Part shown: positions 5,949-7,598 of the stretch, in pieces | Layout of the letters: each line of letters opens with the position of its first letter | Numbering within the stretch: the first letter of the stretch is position 1 | Source of the DNA: Acidobacteriota bacterium | GTDB lineage: Bacteria; Acidobacteriota; Blastocatellia; Pyrinomonadales; Pyrinomonadaceae | DNA: 7,598 bases | Assembly: GCA_003222835.1 (NCBI GenBank) | Contig: QHXE01000647.1 | Span: 1-7,598, forward strand | Direction: 5' to 3' | Translations under genes and position numbers: made by a program | Notes under the pieces: model-generated | The model's database searches: none | The model's input: only the letters and a program-made list of their open reading frames with translations | Told to the model about the DNA's origin: nothing

Positions 5949-6007
5949 GGGCTCATCGCAAGACAGACCATCAAGTCTGCCGGTGCAAAATGGTAAGGGA
6001 TGAGCCC
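5949..6007. repeat. Nested inverted repeat upstream of the tyrosinase-like gene
   Basis: GGGCTCATC (5949-5957) and GATGAGCCC (5999-6007) are a perfect 9-base inverted pair. Nested inside are CAGAC (5964-5968) and GTCTG (5975-5979). In the minus-strand transcript this would fold as a two-part stem ending about 35 bases before the tyrosinase-like start codon. It could be a leader structure or an operator; no T-tract follows, so a terminator is not supported. The rest of the 145-base gap shows nothing else I can name. Confidence 0.5.
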
Positions 6008-6058
6008 TCAGCCTATATGACATTCGGACTCGATCCATTTCGTCTGGGTCTCCTGGAT

Positions 6059-6895
6059 TTACCTTGGGGCGTAATTCGCCACTACATCTATCTCGCTGTA
6101 GAACGTATTACCAAAATCATCCGCGATTTCGGTTGCATAAAGGTCAAACAGCAGGTAGCGGAATTTGCCGAGCTTGCCACTCTGGCTGGTAATGCTCACA
6201 CCGAACTGGCCGCCATCTTCAGCTTCATCGTTTGACCTGGTGTCGACCGTGGCAATGAGATTCCAACCGCACACCGCGGGATTGATGTTGGCTTTGGGCG
6301 CGTCATTGAATTTTGGGTCGGCGCCGTCGCTGGCCCAAAGCCGGTAGACCTGCGGGGCGCGCGCGTTCGAATGCCATGAGTAAGAATTGATCTGCGCAAG
6401 CTCGATCACGCTTCCCAAATCCATGCGCACGCGCCCGCCGCCTGAACCGGCTCTCAGGAAGAAATTCTTTCGTGGCTGGTCATCAGAGGTGGGAAGAATG
6501 CCGTCAGTGAGAGCGCTGATGTCCGCGCTGTTAGGGTCTGCTTCGGCATCGACCATCGTCAGCTTAGCTTTCGTCGACGCGTCGTCGCGAGAAGGTGAGG
6601 GGACATGTTTGAACCTGAATTCAGAAGTCGCTGCTTTGCCCGTGTTGTGATCGATAGTGATGTTTACTTGGGCGTGACCGGTCAGCGCCAAGCTCAGAAG
6701 AACGACGACCGCAAATACGAGTAAGGCTGCGTGTTGGGCCGAGAAAGTGAAACTTTGCGGACTTTGCGTCTTCGCGAGAAATTCCTTTCTTCCTTCCAAA
6801 ATGGCGCCAGGGAACAGAAAGTTTCCCGCGAAGGCGCAAAGACGCAAAGACAGAGAAGCTCGCTTAGGGAAAGTTCGATTCTGAGAGAGTGCCAT
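6059..6895 (-). CDS. Secreted F5/8 type C (discoidin)-like protein; 5' end runs through a repeat
   Basis: A signal-peptide core lies at residues 57-71 (A-L-L-V-F-A-V-V-V-L-L-S-L-A-L) with a cleavage site after G-H-A75. It is followed by a roughly 200-residue beta-sandwich that looks like a galactose-binding/discoidin domain: A-L-T-D-G (128-132), N-F-F-L (144-147), R-V-R-M-D-L-G (155-161), Y-S-W-H (172-175), P-Q-V-Y-R-L-W-A-S (181-189), W-N-L-I-A-T-V-D, L-G-K-F-R-Y-L-L-F and F-Y-S-E-I-D-V (265-271). Such domains bind carbohydrate or surface ligands outside the cell. The only ATG in frame is 6895, six bases after the stop of the mannosidase remnant and without a Shine-Dalgarno. Residues about 16-48 are encoded by a palindromic repeat (6753-6849). 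The native start was therefore probably close to the signal core and has been lost or displaced. Confidence 0.72.
   Translation of the reverse strand: MALSQNRTFPKRASLSLRLCAFAGNFLFPGAILEGRKEFLAKTQSPQSFTFSAQHAALLVFAVVVLLSLALTGHAQVNITIDHNTGKAATSEFRFKHVPSPSRDDASTKAKLTMVDAEADPNSADISALTDGILPTSDDQPRKNFFLRAGSGGGRVRMDLGSVIELAQINSYSWHSNARAPQVYRLWASDGADPKFNDAPKANINPAVCGWNLIATVDTRSNDEAEDGGQFGVSITSQSGKLGKFRYLLFDLYATEIADDFGNTFYSEIDVVANYAPR
6753..6849. repeat. Palindromic dispersed-repeat element (REP/MITE-like pair)
   Basis: The left arm 6753-6781 (begins CTTTGCGGACTTTGCGTC) and the right arm 6822-6849 (its complement begins CTTTGCGTCTTTGCGCC) form an imperfect inverted pair of 28-29 bases. It continues inward with CTTTCT/AGAAAG and TTCC/GGAA around a short centre, so the whole element can fold as one long hairpin. 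The 'TTTGCG-TCTTTGCG-CCTTCGCG' theme is the kind of repeat seen between genes in several environmental phyla (from memory). It lies across the 5' end of the discoidin-like frame. Confidence 0.7.
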
Positions 6896-6901
6896 TGCAG
6901 A

Positions 6902-7243
6902 TTACTTGTTTCGTGCTGGTTCAGCGAGATCCGCCGCATACAAAGCCGTCGCCGGCCACAGGCGCGACGGCTCGCGCACCGCAGTCATCGCCATAATTCT
7001 AATTCGGGGATCATTTGGCAGCCGTACTTCGCGAGCCCCCGCGGGTAAATCGATCGCGTAGGAAAAAATGTAACTCGCGACGTATGGCTGGTTGCCTTTG
7101 GGACTGTGGCGGTGTGTGAGGACCCAGGCGATCTCGTCGCGCTTGACGAAGCCACGACGAATTTGATCCATGCCTTTGACGACGCCGGTTGCCGGATCGT
7201 ATTTCACGACCAGATCCTGATCGATCGCGTCGGCAGTCCAGGA
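6902..7243 (-). CDS. Mannosidase C-terminal fragment, downstream frame
   Basis: From 7243 this frame reads S-W-T-A-D-A-I-D-Q-D-L-V-V-K-Y-D-P-A-T-G, then D-Q-I-R-R-G-F-V-K-R-D-E-I-A-W, T-H-R-H-S-P-K-G-N-Q-P-Y, Y-A-I-D-L-P-A-G-A-R-E-V-R-L-P, and ends with A-L-Y-A-A-D-L-A before TAA 6902-6904. It is the extreme C-terminus of the same enzyme. A GTG at 7207 could start it, but nothing indicates independent expression. Confidence 0.7.
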   Translation of the reverse strand, partial: SWTADAIDQDLVVKYDPATGVVKGMDQIRRGFVKRDEIAWVLTHRHSPKGNQPYVASYIFSYAIDLPAGAREVRLPNDPRIRIMAMTAVREPSRLWPATALYAADLAEPARNK

Positions 7244-7598
7244 CCTTGAGACGGCTGTCCCATTGGCCCACCGGACCTTGCCATTCGCGAATGATTAGAT
7301 TTTGCCCGCCAATCGTTGCAGGCGCGTCGCCGCCAACCGCGGCCGCCAGAATGTAGACTCGGTTGTAAGCGCCTGGCGGAAGTGCGACCGTCTCCCCCTT
7401 CGGAACCAGAACGTTCAGCGCGCCGGGAGCGCCCGATCCCAACTTGAACCGAACGCCGTTGAGAGCCAACTCAGAAGGAAGCAACTCGCCCGCCAACGTC
7501 TGCTTCTTCCCATCGAAATCACCGTCGGCACGATTCGCATCAGTTGATATGCCATCGAGATTGTAGGGCAGATCCATCTGGACCGAAGGGTGGAGCGG
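7011..7598 (-). CDS. Mannosidase C-terminal fragment, upstream frame
   Basis: The frame is open from the right edge. Real family sequence runs from the edge to about 7245: L-P-Y-N-L-D-G-I-S, A-D-G-D-F-D-G, A-G-E-L-L-P-S-E-L, G-A-L-N-V-L-V-P-K-G-E, L-P-P-G-A-Y-N-R-V-Y-I-L-A-A-A-V-G-G-D and G-Q-W-D-S-R. This pattern recurs in the C-terminal domains of bacterial alpha-mannosidases, where it packs beside the catalytic core and may bind glycan. From 7244 down to the stop at 7011 the translation is Arg/Ser-rich and out of frame (antisense-like composition), so that tail is not real protein. Confidence 0.7.
   Translation of the reverse strand, partial: PLHPSVQMDLPYNLDGISTDANRADGDFDGKKQTLAGELLPSELALNGVRFKLGSGAPGALNVLVPKGETVALPPGAYNRVYILAAAVGGDAPATIGGQNLIIREWQGPVGQWDSRLKVLDCRRDRSGSGREIRSGNRRRQRHGSNSSWLRQARRDRLGPHTPPQSQRQPAIRRELHFFLRDRFTRGGSRSTAAK

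Larger units (their letters stand above)
6902..7598 (-). pseudogene. GH38-type alpha-mannosidase, C-terminal part, frame-broken and cut by the window edge
   Basis: Two adjoining frames together give the beta-rich C-terminal region of a bacterial glycoside hydrolase family 38 alpha-mannosidase. The catalytic domain would lie beyond 7598. The upstream frame runs through E-W-Q-G-P-V-G-Q-W-D-S-R-L-K (Lys codon 7245-7247). After one leftover base (7244) homology resumes in another frame as S-W-T-A-D-A-I-D-Q-D-L-V-V-K-Y-D-P-A-T-G. The linker that I would expect between these two blocks seems to be missing, so the lesion looks like a deletion of 3n-1 bases, though its size is from memory of the family. 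The first frame is open to the window end with no start needed at its internal ATG (7577). The gene ends 6 bases before the ATG of the discoidin-like gene, on the same strand. Confidence 0.7.

Noticed and set aside
7302..7547. Plus-strand open frame across the mannosidase region
   Set aside because: It is antisense to clearly family-matching minus-strand sequence and shows no domain pattern.

Overview
The window most resembles a chromosomal fragment of an Acidobacteriota-like bacterium (possibly Blastocatellia/Pyrinomonadales). This is inferred from moderately high GC, the mix of secreted S9 peptidase, GH38 mannosidase, tyrosinase-fold and discoidin-like proteins, Tat-exported phosphatase, and palindromic intergenic repeats. 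No rRNA, tRNA, phage or transposase gene is visible, so the taxonomic guess is weak.

Left half, plus strand: the tail of a 5'-nucleotidase C-terminal-domain gene overlaps by four bases a Tat-exported metallophosphatase, so a UshA-type enzyme is split into two genes in reversed domain order. After a very strong hairpin (1326-1379) comes an RpiB/LacAB-family isomerase. It carries an unusual N-terminal extension that looks like a bacterial-microcompartment encapsulation peptide plus linker, and an Asp where canonical RpiB has its catalytic Cys. A small secreted protein of unknown function follows, ending in a good rho-independent terminator. Next is about 280 bases of gene-free sequence rich in short stem-loops, then an S9 prolyl-oligopeptidase-family gene that is broken in the hinge between propeller and hydrolase domain (apparent deletion with frame change, plus an in-frame TAG).

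Right half, minus strand, convergent with the left half: a tyrosinase-fold protein with substitutions at several expected copper-ligand positions, a secreted F5/8 type C (discoidin)-like protein whose 5' end runs through a palindromic repeat, and the 3' end of a GH38-type alpha-mannosidase gene, also frame-broken, that enters from the right edge.

The nucleotidase pair and the isomerase could cooperate in nucleotide and pentose-phosphate salvage (inference). The right-hand genes suggest secreted polysaccharide and glycoprotein handling. Two large hydrolase genes carry the same style of lesion within 3 kb, which means either local gene decay or assembly error. The most interesting single item is the candidate microcompartment-targeted, Cys-less RpiB; no shell-protein gene is present in the window.
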